A DNA stretch of 64,000 nt from Prosopocoilus inquinatus. Taxonomy: Eukaryota > Arthropoda > Insecta > Coleoptera > Lucanidae. Positions within the stretch are counted from its first letter, which is position 1. Each line of letters begins with the position of its first letter. Location: positions 40,224,101 to 40,288,100 of the forward strand of contig CM069872.1 of assembly GCA_036172665.1 (NCBI GenBank), given 5' to 3'. The translations under genes were made by a program, and so were the position numbers. Shown in pieces: positions 63,076 through 64,000 of this stretch. The notes below the pieces were generated by a model. The model was not told the origin of the DNA, did no database searches, and worked only from the letters and a program-made list of their open reading frames with translations.

Positions 63076-64000
63076 GCGTATACGTAGCAAAGTAAACAGC
63101 AATTTTTCAGCAAGGTCGGTGTTCGTACCAATTTGCCCATCACAAACTATTCGTTTTAGATCAATTTCTGATGCAACCATAACTTGGCCTAGATGGGCAT
63201 TTATAAAACGAATTTACCTCTTATTAGTTATTAGTTTTCACAAAAATAGCTTTTGAAAATCTGAAGGTTATAAAAAATCAGAAAACTATTAAGTGATTAT
63301 ATGAAAACGAAATTCATGATTATTAAACGTAAGTTAAATTAGACGATATGCAAATTAACAAGGTGTTGTTATTAACTTCTCCTATACATATTTAAAAGCT
63401 TCCTAGGTAGTAGAAGTCATTTATTCAGCACATTTTACAAAATTTTTGTTAAAACTTTTGATTTTCAGGTGTCTTTTCCCATGGTTTTCTATTTTCGCGG
63501 GGGGTTTTAGATTGATTAAAAATTGCAAATTATTTTTTTTACATAATTTTAAGACGTGACTGCTTTCTTCCTCTAATAGATTTCCGTCCTTTGGAAAGTA
63601 TCTTTTACGTTCCTTAAAAACACTTGTAGTACCTAACTATGATAATTAAAGAGAATATGAAATAAATAAAAAAGCAAATATTTGCGGAACGTCAAGTAAG
63701 TAAATAAATTACTCTTTTAGTTCGTTGTAAAAAGCTTTTTTATTCTCACGAGCAAAAACTACCCAAAAATTAACTATGATAATTAAGTGATCGACAAAAT
63801 TATCTTGTATTAAAAATAAATACGGCGTTAATTCGTGCTGGTCTGAAAACCTATTTAGCTCCAATTAGATGCAATTTTTATTCAATTAGCAAATTGCGTC
63901 TATCGAAATTGTTCGTTTTCGGAAATAAATCGGAATTTCAGTGTGATTTTTTTATCACGTGTTAGTTATGGCTTTCTGAGAAAATTCAAAGCTAGACATT
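63076..64000. other. AT-rich DNA to window end
   Basis: No gene, repeat or RNA recognised. No takeout-type first exon for gene 7 is seen here either. Confidence 0.45.

Noticed and set aside
63130..63235. Minus-strand frame with HLGQ resembling the takeout exon 2 motif
   Set aside because: The Cys pair is missing, there are no fitting splice sites, and the open frame simply continues into the LINE microsatellite tail.
1..64000. CRISPR arrays, bacterial operons, tRNA or rRNA genes
   Set aside because: None found. Gene structure and transposons are those of an insect nuclear genome; the only tRNA-like sequences are SINE heads and the BEL primer site.

Overview
This looks like a piece of an AT-rich insect nuclear genome. 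The evidence is spliced genes with GT-AG introns, TATA boxes, and a tandem family of takeout/juvenile-hormone-binding-protein (JHBP) genes, a secreted lipid-carrier family of insects and other arthropods. Around these genes lies a dense set of insect-type transposons: BEL/Pao, mariner, Tc1, pogo/Tigger, hAT, several LINE clades, tRNA-derived SINEs, MITEs and foldback elements. A beetle is plausible, but that is only inference.

Genes. Every host gene I can support is on the minus strand and belongs to the takeout family. Genes 1-6 were reconstructed exon by exon: gene 1 (1027-36), gene 2 (2599-1479), gene 3 (11906-10111), gene 4 (13874-12332), gene 5 (34512-26563) and gene 6 (38803-34710). Gene 7 (52353-51308) has exons 2-6 but no visible first exon. 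A spare promoter plus first exon sits alone at 44652-44706. All share one architecture: signal-peptide exon of 55-76 nt, then exons of 93, 136-139, 134-137, 150 and 152-167 nt, with intron phases 1-1-2-1-1. Genes 1 and 2 are close paralogues, as are 3 and 4, and 6 and 7; gene 5 resembles the 1-4 group. The cluster therefore grew by tandem duplication, and mobile DNA then pushed its members apart.

Mobile DNA, left to right: LINE reverse-transcriptase relic with a nested MITE (2.9-4.3 kb); Jockey-like fragments (6.7-8.0 kb); a MITE pair (8.1-8.3 kb); mariner relic (8.5-9.5 kb); Tc1 relic (15.1-15.7 kb); a MITE (16.7-16.9 kb); deleted pogo/Tigger (17.4-18.1 kb); local tandem duplication (19.2-19.7 kb); complete but mutated hAT (20.1-22.4 kb); SINE (22.6 kb); 120-bp repeats, a 121-bp palindrome and a TA-flanked MITE (24.0-24.6 kb); copies of a 312-bp repeat family (19.2, 25.2, 39.2, 42.2, 47.5-48.8 and 53.5 kb). 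The 6.7-kb first intron of gene 5 holds a Tc1 relic, an integrase relic, several MITEs and a SINE. An RNase-H-bearing LINE lies in intron 1 of gene 6, and a second copy at 46-51 kb is split by a 3.1-kb foldback-like element. A nested foldback occupies 52.9-54.8 kb. At 56,974-62,902 an intact BEL/Pao retrotransposon with identical 169-bp LTRs interrupts another LINE; it is the youngest and the only apparently coding-competent element.

The takeout genes presumably act as secreted hydrophobic-ligand carriers; the window shows no operon-like cooperation. The most unusual features are the satellite-carrying foldback element, the 312-bp repeat whose dispersed copies keep one reading frame, and the separation of a takeout first exon from any gene body.
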